64,000 nucleotides of DNA, taken from Oryza sativa Japonica Group (taxonomy: Eukaryota > Streptophyta > Magnoliopsida > Poales > Poaceae). The DNA lies in the NCBI RefSeq assembly GCF_034140825.1, contig NC_089042.1, positions 26,906,501-26,970,500 of the forward strand. Direction: 5' to 3'. Positions 25,800 through 37,324 of the stretch are shown here, one piece after another. The notes under the pieces are model-generated. The model did no database searches. It was not told where the DNA came from and saw only the letters and a list, made by a program, of their open reading frames with translations. Position 1 is the stretch's first letter; every line of letters begins with the position of its first letter. The position numbers and the translations under genes were made by a program.

Positions 25800-27270
25800 G
25801 AGTAGCCAGGAAAGAGAAGAAGAAGCAATTGGGGAGAAGCCAAGCCAAGGTTGGGGAAGGGAAGGGAAGGGAGAGGAGAGGGGCTCGCCGATCGATCCCT
25901 CTCCGCCTCCGCCGTCGAACCGCCGCGTCGAGTCGAGTCGAATCGAAGGTAGGTAGGGGCATCCATTCCTCTCTCCCCTGTCCGGGGTTCGATTGGTTTC
26001 TTGAGAGGATGATTCAACTGTTGGTTCACTTGCTTGGAGCGTTGGATTCGAGCTCTTCTTGTTCGCTGATCCAATCCTAATCTTTCTCTTTTTTTTTTAC
26101 TCTTGGATTGATGTCTGAACTTGTGAATTTCAGATCGAGCCGCTCCTCCACATCTCCCACTCGCGGTCGCCATCCTCCAGCGTCGCCGCGCGCGGCTGCT
26201 CCGCTTCCCGACGCCGCTCGCCGCTCCTCCAGCTCAGCTCCCCCTCGCGCGCGTCTCCTTCTATCTCTCTCTCCAGCGACCAGCGGTGGTGGCCGTCTCT
26301 AGCGCCGGCTGTCGTTAGGGGAGAAGCCGGGTACTCGTAGTAGGTTCTGGCGTGACGTTTTGAAGGTGAGAAATCACAAACCAAAAATTAATTTGAGATT
26401 GTATTGTTCTTTTGCACTGATTAATTGCATGAAACCCTAATTAGGTAGATTGTGGGTTTATTGGTATGTATTGTGTTGTCCTGCATGCAACACATTGACA
26501 CCATGTGTTGGCACAGGCAGGCTCTGCCATGGCGCTGGAGCGACCAGCTGCATATAAAGATTCTGTATTGAGAGCCCAAGGGTAGTTTGGTCACTCCATG
26601 AAAGAAACTGAGGAGAAAAGAAAATAAAATAGATAAAACTCTCCAAAGTGGCAATCTATCCTGAGATCAACATATAGAGTGGCATTTTATCCTATACATC
26701 CTAGTGAGTGGCATTTTGTTGAAACCAACGATATAGAGTGGCATATATATTGTCCTTTTTCTCGGCAGCAGCTTCACAAGTGGATGCCTCCCATTTCCTG
26801 AGCTAAAACGTAGAGTAGTACTCGTGATCATTAGCACATCGGATAATTTTTTTTGAGCTTTTGTTTCATCGGTGTAATTAAGTGTTAATTGTCCATTGAT
26901 TGATTTTGCTTGTGCAGGACTGTGATGTGTGATCCCCACTGGCATGTTGCATCCTAGGTTCCTGGTTGCTTGCTCAGGCTCCAAGTTGTGCTTCATCTCC
27001 AGTTGCCGTGGTAGCTATGGGGACATGGCTAGGCGTGGCAGGATGATACCTTTCCGCCTCATGGGCTCGAGCAGGCTGTACGAGTGTAGCTCCACCCTCC
27101 CGGTGTTGATCGGTTTCAGTTGATGATTTCTTTGGAGACTGAAAGAAAGATTCTTAGGGAGTTCATCAGAAAGGATTGGATAAGTGCATTGTAGTTGTAG
27201 GAGTGCTAGGAGCCCAAATCGGTGACATTTCTTTCAGCGTTTCGCTGAACATAGTGTAGATTTGCCTGCA
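25800..27270 (+). promoter_or_regulatory. Spliced 5' leader of the Atos-like gene
   Basis: Consensus sites predict a leader exon ending at 25948 (TCGAAG before GTAGGT) and a second leader exon at 26134-26365. A third begins at 26918 after TTGTGCAG and continues into the coding start at 27271. Both leader introns are GT-AG. The transcription start is not resolved and is probably within 25750-25900, in GA-rich sequence. At least two upstream ATGs open frames in the third leader exon. Confidence 0.6.
26944..27123 (+). promoter_or_regulatory. Long uORF (59 codons) before the Atos-like start
   Basis: ATG at 26944 opens a frame that ends with TGA at 27121-27123, 147 bases before the main ATG. The peptide starts MLHPRFLVACSG, has MARRGRMIPFRL in the middle and ends TLPVLIGFS. 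Its length and ordered composition are unusual for a random leader frame. A shorter overlapping uORF (MCDPHWHVAS) starts at 26925. Control of the main frame is inferred; whether the peptide is conserved cannot be tested here. Confidence 0.5.
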
Positions 27271-30200
27271 ATGGGTTTGCCTCAGGTTAATCCAGCCGAG
27301 GAAGCGCCTACGCCGTCAAGTAGGCCTGTGTCGAGCCCTCGTAGCTTCGAGGGTGTTGGCGCCTGTGATTTGGATGGGCTTCTTGGAGGAAGCTCAAGTA
27401 GCAGGGTATTCGAATACCCGTCAATCGGTGATTCTGATCGGAAGACTGCATTAGACATCCCGAATGGATCAACTGAGTATTCTAGAGACAGCCATTGCTT
27501 TGATAGACCTGCAGGTCTCCGAGGACTAAGAATTGATTCGAGGGATGCAGATTCTAGATCTTCTCATAAATTGGATCCTACTGTCCATGTTCCCACAATG
27601 AGGGTTGTGGGATTTGAGTCGGGTTCTGTTGGAGGTTCTGCTATAATAGAAACTGATAATTGTCATACTCCATTCGATCAGCATGAACTTCAGGCAAGGA
27701 AAAGACTGCTCTCACCATTGAAAAACGTTCTTAATAGACAGTTCCACGGTGATATACTGAATATTTCCGCTGGTGATGCTAGATTTGAACTTTCTGATTC
27801 AGCCAGGAAACTTAACATTTCGTGCTTCCAAGATAGTAAAAAAGCAAACACTGGTATGCTCGATTCTTTTGAGCCACAAGCCTGGACAAATTCTAGATGC
27901 TCCAATGGTAGTCCAGAATGGGATGCCAATAAGATTAATTCTAATTTATTCACTGATGGTCCTTTACTTGGGAGCAAGGAGTCCTTAGCTTATCTTGATC
28001 ATCTAGCTGCTAGTGCAAAATTAGCACATTCTCCACTCTCCTTGTCCCCGCTTAGCCCTAAATTTATGAACAGAACTAAGGCTACAGGAGCTCAATGCCG
28101 TACAATGAGAGATATTGAACATCATTTTCTAGATTCAAGGGAAAAAGGGGGACCCGATGGAATTAGAATGCTGAGTGTGCTAGAAGAAACTAACATATTA
28201 CATGATGAATACAATGTCATGACCCCTAAAAGAAGTTCATGCAGAAGATATCAAATCTGGGGTCCTGAATCCACCCCTACTTCTCCCCGGGTTGGTTATG
28301 GTCGGAGTTTGAGTCTCCCAGTACGACGGTCACTAGTTGGCTCCTTTGAGGAGTCCCTTCTATCTGGCCGGCTTTCTTATGGAAAAGACAATCAGGTCTC
28401 TTATTCCCTTTCACCAGATATTAGTATGTATTAGTAGAATGCAAGGCTATTGACTATTGGTTTAATTCAATGTTCATTTCGAATGCAGATAATTGATGGA
28501 TTCTTAGCTGTTCTAAATATTACTGGTGGAAACTTCTCTCCTCCAACTCAGAAGCTGCCGTTCGCAGTAACAAGCATTGACGAGGATAGCTCCTTATTGT
28601 ACTATTCTTCTATTGATCTTGCTGGGAGGTCGTCAGCAACTAACTGTAGAAGCCCAAAACTCGAAAGAAGCTTAAGCAATAATGATTCACGATCAGCCAA
28701 AAGTCGCTTACGGATCCCTGTTAAGGGCAGGATACAGCTGGTACTATATTTTATCCTTATTAAAAGTGAAAGGTGTTCTTGACTTATTGTTTCGGGTGAA
28801 ATGCTGTTTGATATTTTTAGCTGCTAGTGAATTGTTTTTTTCTTAGTTGTAGTTGATAATAATGCAAAGGTCTTACGGGAAATTTCATTCGACAAACTCT
28901 AATACTGTCTCATAAAATTTTGCTGCCAATACTTCTCAATGTTAAAGCATAAACGGCAGTTAGATCACTGGTTGTTTCATCATTTGTCAATAATCCTGTA
29001 GTACCTGATCTTTTCACTTGATTATAGCTCAATATTTATCTGTAATGCTTATATTATGTGTTTAGTTTGAATTGTTTCACATATTTGGACACACCAACCG
29101 TAATTCACTGGTTGTTTCATCATTTGTCAATAATCCTGTAGTACCTGATCTTTTCAGTTGATTATAACTCAATATTTCTCTGTAATGCTTATATTATGTG
29201 TTAACTTGAATTGTTTCACATATTTAGACACACCAACCGTCATTTATTTGGATAATATCCTCTTCTATTGATGCCACTTAAGTAGTGCTTCGTAGCATGA
29301 AAAACTTAACCTGAACAGTGTACAGAAATAATACCAAGCTGTTTATCAAGTGTCATTGTTTTTAAGTTTCTGCAGTTGTTTTAGTGTGCTGTACATAACA
29401 CCTATCTGTGTGCAGTTCTGCTCTTGTTTTTGAAGTAACTATACATTTATAAACATGCTATTTACTCAAGTAATAACATCAATAGGTCGTGAGCAACCCT
29501 GAGAAGACTCCACTTCATACTTTCTTCTGCAGCTATGACTTGACAGACATGCCTTCAGGGACCAAGGTACAAGACATTATGACTAATTTCAGTTTTAAAA
29601 ATAAATTGTGACTAATAGACTTTTTCTTTGGCTCAAATTCGAAATAGCCTTGAAGCTTACTTGTCATATGATTGCCTTATTTCTTGTTGACTTGGTGGCA
29701 ACATATGTATTTGCTTTGGGTTATTGTTTTGGTCAGCTGAGCCAATATTAAACAAAGTCGAATACATGGTTGCTTGCAAGCTTTGATCTTTTCCTATAAG
29801 CTTAGTCAAAGGTTATCACACACATAATGGGTCAGAATGTAATATTACATTATTAATCATTCACAATGACAGAGAACAAGTGTTTTGAAGCTTGCAGTTT
29901 TGGTTTCTCCATCTCCATCCCCAATTCTCATCTTATTTCTCTTGTTGTAATGGGACAGACTTTCATGCGGCAAAAGGTCACTCTGTCCCCCACTCTTTCC
30001 TCCTCTAATCCAATGAAAGAAGGAAGTAATGCCGGTGACATTAATATTGGCCCCAAGGCTGAGTCTGTCTCATGTGGAGAAGTTACAGAACGGGAAAGTT
30101 CAGAATGTAATGGTGCTGATAGCCCGATACGACTAGTAGCTCAGTCCAAACTACTTATCTCGAGTCAACTGATAGATTATTTTGTCTTTGCAGGCTCATC

Positions 30201-30949
30201 TGATGGATCAGAGGAGAAAGACGCAAATGCAAAACGTTGTTCGTTGGACAGTAACATGATGGAATCAAATAAACATAACTCTCCTGTGAATAAGAAAAAT
30301 AACACCGATTCTGATGATTGTTGCTGTCAGATGGACAATTTAGGTGGCAAGAATTATTGCTGTGCATCTTCTAGGATTAATGATAGCTCGGGTGGAGGTG
30401 TGATTCGCTATGCTCTGCACCTGCGCTTTCTATGCCCTTCCTCCAAGAAATCCTCAAAATCGATGCTACGATGCAAATCCGATCCATCATCGGTGCCATA
30501 TGATAGTAATGCCGCGAAAGAGGACGATCGCAGATTCTACCTTTATAATGATCTTAGAGTTGTATTTCCTCAAAGGCACTCAGATGCAGATGAAGGCGAG
30601 GTATGCACCCATTCCAATATTGTGAACATCATCTACCAGTACAGCTTTCTTCTGGTTTCTTTCTTGGATAATCAGTTTCTCACTTTACATATATAGAAAT
30701 GTATTTGGTTTAGCATAATGTCTTACTTTGGGCTACTCCCAACTTATTTCAGCAGCCGGTTCCTGACAATTAACTGAGTTTATAATGCAATATATCATCT
30801 CTATCTGGCTTGATTGCAACTCTTGTTTCTTGATCTGTTACTACATTTTATCCTAAAGAGTTTTGATGTGTTGGTTTTCACTTTTGTTTCAGCTGCGTGT
30901 GGAACATGACTTCCCTGCTGATCCCAAGTACTTCGACATAAGCAATTGA
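27271..30949 (+). CDS. Atos/FAM214-like protein (Atossa homologue), 5 coding exons
   Basis: Exons 27271-28395, 28489-28740, 29486-29566, 29959-30600 and 30893-30949 give 718 residues, or 691 if an in-frame 81-nt segment is removed. The C-terminal half matches the animal FAM214/Atossa family in order: [18 protein letters not shown] (from 456), [33 protein letters not shown], then [20 protein letters not shown] and the final [13 protein letters not shown]. The N-terminal 450 residues are serine-rich and low in recognisable domains. Drosophila Atossa is a nuclear regulator of metabolic genes; the plant role is unknown to me. The first ATG in frame, 27271, was chosen; the frame is open slightly upstream but without another ATG. 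Confidence 0.9.
28965..29243 (+). repeat. 140-bp tandem duplication in an Atos-like intron
   Basis: A unit starting TCACTGGTTGTTTCATCATT and ending ACACACCAACCGT occurs twice head to tail (28965-29104 and 29105-29243) with a handful of differences. It lies in the second coding intron. Confidence 0.9.
30113..30193 (+). other. Exitron-like in-frame intron candidate
   Basis: The 81-nt segment starts GTGCTGAT and ends TTTTGTCTTTGCAG. It is a multiple of three, has no stop in the reading frame and lies inside coding exon 4 of the Atos-like gene. Removing it joins ...SSECNG to SSDGSEEK cleanly. Both isoforms would keep the conserved C-terminus. Confidence 0.5.
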
Positions 30950-31950
30950 CACCTCTGCTTCTCCTCCTTGTGCATGCAGCTAAGCTCTCATGTCATTTGT
31001 GTACATAGCATGCGCTTTCTTGCGCACAAAAAAAAAATGTAAATATCTTTTTAATCCTTCTTAACTTGTCATCACTCATCAGCCCCCGATGTATTTATCA
31101 GTCGCAACCAACTGTACAGTTTCAGTCTTCAAATAAAATGCAACTTTTAGTTCCCAGTTTGTGCTGTGCGTTACTGAACCTGAACAATTCAGGTTTGTGG
31201 TTGCATATGGATCCCAATGGACGCGTCGTCATGCCAATTGGGCCGGCCTGGCTGTGCTGGGCCCACGCAGCTGCAGCTAGCTATTTGGGCTGCTCGCGCG
31301 GGGGGTCGTTTGGTCTACGCGGCCCAGTCGAACGCAAGACGTACATGGAGCAGAGGGGAAAGTTTTGATCCCTCGACAGGATGTCTCTTCATTTGCTTAA
31401 AAATCATTTGACAAGTTTTGAAAATTTTTTGACAAAAGTCTTAGGTCCAAACTCAACACACATGTTGAGATATAGAAAAAAGATAAATTCAGCGTATAAA
31501 TATTAACGTACTGATCACATCTGAATTTGTCTTTTCTGTTTTACAATGATTCGGTCGAATTTGAACTTGATTTTTGTTGTACAGATAAATATCATAATAC
31601 TCAACATTGTCATTTGTTTTCATAATTTTCATAACTATTTGGATCGAATTAGAAGAAAAAGATATAAAAGGGATATGAGAAATTATAATCCACTCCAGGA
31701 GCAGAGTCCATTGGAGAATCGATCGGTTTGTTGCACACTTATTTTCTTTTTGTGTATCTTAGCTTATCTTATCTTCTCGAATTCCTAGCGTAAGCTCGTG
31801 TATGTATGTAGTTTTGCACGATTAAGATACTTAGCTAGAGTATTGGTAAGCTAAGATTCGTAATGACATCTACTTATAATAAATTTAGAAGAAGCGAAAC
31901 ATTATTTACTTTTTCAGTTGTTGATTGACGAGGACGTACGGACGTTGATC
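30950..31950. other. Atos-like 3' UTR and short spacer
   Basis: The 3' UTR probably runs to about 31140, where AATAAAATG occurs near 31133. The remainder holds frames without domains and AT-rich sequence leading to the CASP-like gene. No promoter element could be assigned with confidence. Confidence 0.5.
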
Positions 31951-31961
31951 GATCGACGAGG

Positions 31962-32546
31962 ATGGTGGAGCTCGAATCGCAGGAGGCGGTGACGGTCGCC
32001 TCCACCGCCGACATCGCCGTCGACGTCTCGCTCCGGCTTCTCGCCGCCGCCACGTCGCTCGCCGCCGCCGTCGTCGTCGCCGCCAACCACCAGCAGCGCT
32101 GGGGCATCCGCGTCGACTTCACCCTCTTCCAAGTCTGGATGTACGACGATCTATCTAATCTCGCCGCCGGCCGCCGGCGTTTTGATCTCTGACATTGTCA
32201 GTGTTAATTGATTTGCAGTGGCTTCGTGGCGGTGAACCTGGTGTGCACGGTGTACGCGGCGGCGACGGCGGCGGCGGCGGCGAGGAAGGCGATGGGGCGG
32301 TGGTGGCTGCACCACGCGGACGCGGTGGTGGTGAACCTGGAGGCGGCGGCGACGGCGGGCGCCGGCGCGATCGGGTCGATCGCCATGTGGGGGAACGAGG
32401 CCAGCGGCTGGTACGCCGTCTGCCGGTTGTACCGGAGGTACTGCAACGCCGGCGCCGCCGCGCTCGCCCTCTCCCTCGCCGCCGTCCTCCTCCTCGGCGT
32501 CGCCTGCGCCCGCTCTCGCTACCCCAAGATGCCGCCCACCACCTAG
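31962..32546 (+). CDS. CASP-like four-transmembrane protein, 2 exons
   Basis: Exons 31962-32140 and 32219-32546 (GT-AG intron of 78 nt) encode 168 residues. CASP-like proteins are MARVEL-related plasma-membrane proteins; the CASP founders build the Casparian strip scaffold in endodermis. Four hydrophobic segments are visible. Segment 1 follows the conserved arginine in SLRLLAAATSLAAAVVVA. Segment 2 is FVAVNLVCTVYAAATAA. Segment 3 contains the aspartate of HHADAVVVNLEAAATAG. Segment 4 is ALALSLAAVLLLGVACA. The loop before segment 4 holds the paired cysteines of AVCRLYRRYC. Length fits the CASPL family (about 150-220). The subfamily is not assigned, and the substrate or partner proteins are unknown. 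Confidence 0.9.
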
Positions 32547-32659
32547 CTTAATTACTCCATGCTTAATTTGCTCCATACATGTTATTGTTTTTACATGTAT
32601 ATATATAGTTACAGCTTAGAACATTATGCATTTTTTTACGTTTTTTTCTCTAACTACTA

Positions 32660-32821
32660 CTCCCTCTATTTCATACCATAAGTTGTTCGGCTTGTTTTCT
32701 AATCAAAATTCTTTAAGTTTGACCAAGTTTAACGACAACTTTTTTTCTTTAAGTTTGGTCAAACTTAACAAATTTTAACTAGTAAAAAAGTCAAACGATT
32801 TATATAATAAAACAAAGAGAG
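32660..32821. mobile_element. Stowaway-like MITE downstream of the CASP-like gene
   Basis: It is flanked by TA and begins CTCCCTCTATTTCATACCAT. The two arms pair through AAGTTTGACCAAGTTTAA and TTAAGTTTGGTCAAACTT. The right end is diverged (AAACAAAGAGAG). It sits about 110 bases after the CASP-like stop codon and may lie in its 3' UTR. Confidence 0.7.
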
Positions 32822-32824
32822 TAA

Positions 32825-33346
32825 TTGGTTCCGTTCTAGTGAAATAAATCAACCTGGCACTGGATGATGTGACGCTATCTCCAGATTCATTGGTTTATTT
32901 TGACACGGATAGAGTAATTTATTGCCGGTAGAGATTTATGCATGGATATGTATATCAGAATCATAATCAGACTGAAACATATTTCAGTATGATCTCGTGC
33001 ATATATATAATTAATGTGGCTATTTGTGCATATTTACGTATATATAAAATGCCATATATTTCTACGAGGAGATGAGAAAAAAAATCTAAGGTCTATTACA
33101 GTATGTAGTGTAGATTTGTAGTAGGGGTACTTAATTATCAAGATCGACTCTTGGACGCAAAAATTTTAGCTGAACAATACATGCAGCAGCAGACAGACTT
33201 AAGCAGAGCGTGCATAGGTTGTAACAACATACGCAACATATTTCAGACTTAGCTCTCAGCATATATATGGCCACATCGATCTCTGCAACGTCAAAAAGCC
33301 AGGCTACGTACATTGCAGCTAGCTATCAGGGATTGCAGGGATGAGA
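32825..33346. other. Convergent intergenic region
   Basis: This separates the 3' ends of the CASP-like (+) and CONSTANS-like (-) genes. The last few hundred bases are the likely 3' UTR of the latter. No other feature was seen. Confidence 0.6.
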
Positions 33347-36300
33347 TCACCCGCCATTGCTGACATCATCAGGTGCTCCGTTCGACTTCACAAACCGGCC
33401 TTTCACCCTCTTCCTCGTGTCCGCTCTCAGCTTCCTCGACTCGTACCTGATGTGCTTCTCATACCTGCACCAAGAACATCAGTGACAGTCAGAACAAGAT
33501 TCAGGCATTCCTGTAACTGTAAACAACAATGGTGAGTTGAGTTCAGGGTAGTAAGGTTAGTTCATCCATGCCTGCGGTTCTTCTTCTTCTCCCTGTACCG
33601 CTGCATCGCGCTGTCCCTGTTCTGCGCGAGCGTCTCGCTGTCGATCTTGATGGTACATGGCCTCTGATCGGCTCCGGTAGGGACGACGGTCTGATCACAG
33701 AAGGAAATCTCCTTGGGGAGAGCCGATCCTCTGTCGTTCGAAGAGCCCCCCAATGCCCCTGAAGCAGCAGGTACATGGCTTGTGGAAGTTGTCGGTCCAT
33801 CGATCGTCGAAGCGCATGAGCTCGCCTTCCGTTTGTTGCTCCTGGTGCTTGGCTGCAAGGAAAGTTCAAGCAGAGAACATGAGTAACTGAACTGAAGATA
33901 CTCCTCTGGTCCTATATACTACCATCACAAATGCAGAATTTTACAGGGTAGCAAACAGACAGCAATTTTTTTTAGGATAGCCCCAGATAGTGGTTTGGTA
34001 CTTCCTACAATGACACTTACCCTACAATGACACCAACCAAGAAAAACGTGGTGGGGCTTTCTATGATACAACAAAATTGGCCTTTCAATGTTTCGCAACG
34101 AAACAAGATGCGTCCATGACTTGGTGGACCAAAGGAGGAGGAAACAAGGATCTGTACGGTGGTCCATAAATATCGCGGTGATTGAAACAAGCTAAAAGTG
34201 TTCACACCATATGGGACCATGGTGCCAACTTATACAAGAATAGCCCCCCTTTAAAAAGATAAGATCGAATTAGGAACATAACACTGGAGCCATTGCAGAA
34301 GTTAGTGGCGCATCAACATCAGCGAAAGCTCTGCCATGGGGTCAACTGGGAAGTTAACAGGTAACAACTAAAAGAGTGTCCATGCCACACACAGATGGAG
34401 TACCAAATGTCCACGTGAGCATGCACATTTTAAGAAGGAAAAGGCAAAAAGTTCCTTTTCAGAAAGTCCATCAGCTTCTTCAAGCAAACCTGTTGTTAGT
34501 GATTTGCTTAAATCGATACCTTGGGCTTTGTCATAGATTATTAGTATGAAGTGTAAGGCTTGGTAACAAATAAGAGGATCCTATACAGATAGATAAGGTG
34601 TTCTAACACTACTTTTATCCTTGCTGTTGGAAGTTACAGTGCTAATCAAAAGATACCAAAATTGCAAGAATTATGAGATTCATCAGATGCATGGATTGAT
34701 GCCACTTCTTCTCTAGCACAAGGCAGTATGAGAATACCTTGCTTGGCACCACTAAGCTAGGTGAATTGTGTGCTAGGTGCGCTGGATAAGCACAGTCAGC
34801 AAGCATATTTTACGTTGGAAAAAAGGGGATTATGGCTTACATTTTTCGATGACAGCTGACAGACATTAGTCGACATGATATCTTCGGCAGCTGCAAAATA
34901 TCTTGAGTCATAAATATCTTCCAGATCCTTCGTTGTCCCAGAAGAAATCTCCTTGAGCATGTCATTATAACTCTTAATCATAAAGCCTCCATTGTTTGAG
35001 CCAAATCCAACTTCAAGTGCAGAGTTCTCATTGTGATCCCTTGATTTTCCCAAATTAAAATCCCATATCTGTCACGCCGATAACAAGAAGAGAACCGTAA
35101 GTTTTAGGCCATGAAATGAAGCTCATTCCAGGGTAAACTAGAAGAAGCATTGAAATATTTAGGAGATGGATTAGCAAGGGTGATTAGTTGAAAAACATTC
35201 TTTCCTTTGATGACAGTTCTACTAGTATATATATGCCTACGGAAAGTTAATTATTTGCTTGATTAAAGCTAGACAGTCTGTAGCCAAAAGTCAGGTAAAG
35301 CTCATTGCATCAACACACCATGATTCAAGAGCCTATTTGCACACCCCAGGTCATAGGATCTATCTCATATCTGAAGGGGCAAATACTCTGAAGAATGCAG
35401 TACAGCAGTAGTATGAAATATCTACATACAATGCACTTTCCATATTGTGATAGCAACATCTCCTCAGAAAGTTCTGTCTAACTTGCATTATTGAAAAGGA
35501 AAAAACACCCATCCTCATCAGCCCAATTTGCACATTCAATGCCCCTAAAACAATGCTACCCAGTCCATGATACTTTACTTTTTTGCAGTAAGAGTCCATG
35601 AAAGTTTATTGTGCCTGCAAGCAATCTCTGAAAGAACCGGTTCATAAATCGTGCATGATGGCAACAAGGATAAATTTATGTCTACTCAAAGTAATAGAAT
35701 CATTCTGTTATGTGGTTGAAAAAAAACTAGGAAATAGAACTAGACAGGACACGAAAACCACATGAAAAACCAGTATCATGTACAAAAGCACAGAGATGTA
35801 AAATTTCAATAACTCGCACCTATAGTGTTCATCACAAAACCACAGTGGTAGTTCTCTTGAAAGGTTCAAACATCCAATTCTTTTACCCATCCCCTCATCC
35901 ACAAGAGATTAGAGATCATAACCGCATCTCTCAATCTGAATGATCTGCACAACTGAGCACGAACTACACAAGTGATGGGTCCAACACCACCATTCGTACA
36001 GTTTGTTCTATTGCTAGATGTGAACCAATAAGATCCTAACACCACGTGATCTTAATGAGTGTGAAGCTACAAATAATTCGACTAATTAAGCAATGCAACT
36101 AACATTGCTCACACTAATCAAACATTGAACAGGCCAGAAATGCAACAATTAACCATTACCCCAAAAACAAAAATCAAACATTGAATATACAGCGAAGATG
36201 CAATCGTAATTCAGAAGATGTGTGCTTATTCAAAAGAAATTCTGCTTCTTTTTACCTGGGTTGGTGGCACTGATGGCGCGGTGCTCTCCCACAGAACATT

Positions 36301-37095
36301 TTCATCTTCGTCTCCAACACGGTTGTTTTCCATGAGCTCGGTGCAGTTGGCCGGCGCCATCATGAGCAGTGAAGTGTACGGCAGCGGCGCCGCCGTCGCA
36401 GCAGCATGAGGCAACGGCGGGGGAGCTTGCTTTTCCTGCAGGCGGCCGCTCGCCGCGGCGGAGGTCCGGCGAGGCGTGCGGGGGCTCAGATCCGAGTGCG
36501 GCTGCGTGTGCGGGTGCGCCGTCTCGGCCTCCCGGCGCGCCATCTCGGCGAGCTGGTGGCCGAGCGCCTCCCCCTTGAGTCGCCGCCCGCCGCCGGCCAC
36601 CACCACCTCGGGCGGGTCGCATGGCACGTAGAGGTCGCGCAGCACGGGGTCGACGGCGAGCATGGAGTAGTCGAGCGCCGAGAAGAACGCGTCGTCGGCC
36701 TCCTCCTCCTCGCCGCCGCAGCCGCCGGGGAGGTCGAGCCCCCACGACGCGGCGAGCTCGGCGGCGGCGGGGCACCCGGAGAACCCCTCGACGGGCACCC
36801 GCAAGGCCGCGCCGTCGTCGCCGCCGCACCCGGTGTCGCAGTCCGCGCACAGGAACGCCGGCGCCGAGGCGGAGGCGACGCGCGCGGCGGCCGGCCTGGC
36901 GGCGCAGGCGGCGCAGAGCGGGGCGCGGACGTGCTTCCGCGAGAGCGCGTTGGCGGCGTGCACGTGGCGGTCGCAGGCGACGCACAGCCTCGCGGCGTCC
37001 GCCCTGCAGTGCAGCGCCGCCGCCGCCTCCCCGCAGTAGTCGCAAGGCCACTGCTGCTGCTGCCCCCTCCCTCCTCCTCCACCACCATCCTTCAT
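33347..37095 (-). CDS. CONSTANS-like B-box/CCT protein, 4 exons
   Basis: Exons on the minus strand: 37095-36256, 35068-34841, 33852-33572 and 33464-33347, giving 488 residues. An N-terminal B-box zinc finger carries C18, C21, C30, D33, C38, C41, H46 and H55. A second, diverged cysteine cluster (LCAACAARP...[10 protein letters not shown]) follows, then [19 protein letters not shown]. This layout matches COL9/COL13-15-type proteins. The C-terminal CCT domain (about 434-476) runs [17 protein letters not shown] across a splice into [22 protein letters not shown] proteins act in the nucleus with NF-YB/YC on DNA, and many tune flowering or light responses. The last intron has a GC donor. An in-frame TTG lies upstream, but ATG at 37095 is the credible start. 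Confidence 0.94.
33465..33571 (-). other. GC-AG intron splitting the CCT domain
   Basis: Read on the minus strand, the exon ends CGCAG and the intron starts GCATGG. The acceptor is TTGGTGCAG before GTATGAGAAG. No GT lies near the boundary that would keep the strongly conserved [13 protein letters not shown] frame. Retention would add two residues and then stop, removing half of the CCT domain. Confidence 0.85.
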
Positions 37096-37099
37096 CTCG

Positions 37100-37320
37100 C
37101 AAACCGAATCAAACCAAACCAAATCGAAGCGCGAGGAGGAGGAGGAAGGAGGCGGGGGTCTACGACGACTTTTGAGCTCGGAAGCAATGCAATGCAGGAA
37201 TGAGGAGGAGGGAGAAGGCAGCGAGGTGGTGGAGAAGAGAAGACGGCGAGAATGAGATGAGATCCGGTGCGGAGCGCGCGAACACGGGACACGGATTCGG
37301 ACTCGTTCCCGCGCGTCGAG
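37100..37320 (-). promoter_or_regulatory. Leader and promoter-proximal region of the CONSTANS-like gene
   Basis: This GC-rich, pyrimidine-rich (on the minus strand) stretch before ATG 37095 is the likely 5' leader. No TATA box is obvious. GGGCCCAC-like motifs further upstream (37336, 37413) resemble site II elements. Assignment is by position only. Confidence 0.4.
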
Positions 37321-37324
37321 GTGG

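Noticed and set aside
36302-37203. Long alternative frames on both strands over COL exon 1
   Set aside because: Low-complexity Arg/Gly/Ala translations caused by GC-rich codons. The B-box frame on the minus strand is the real one.
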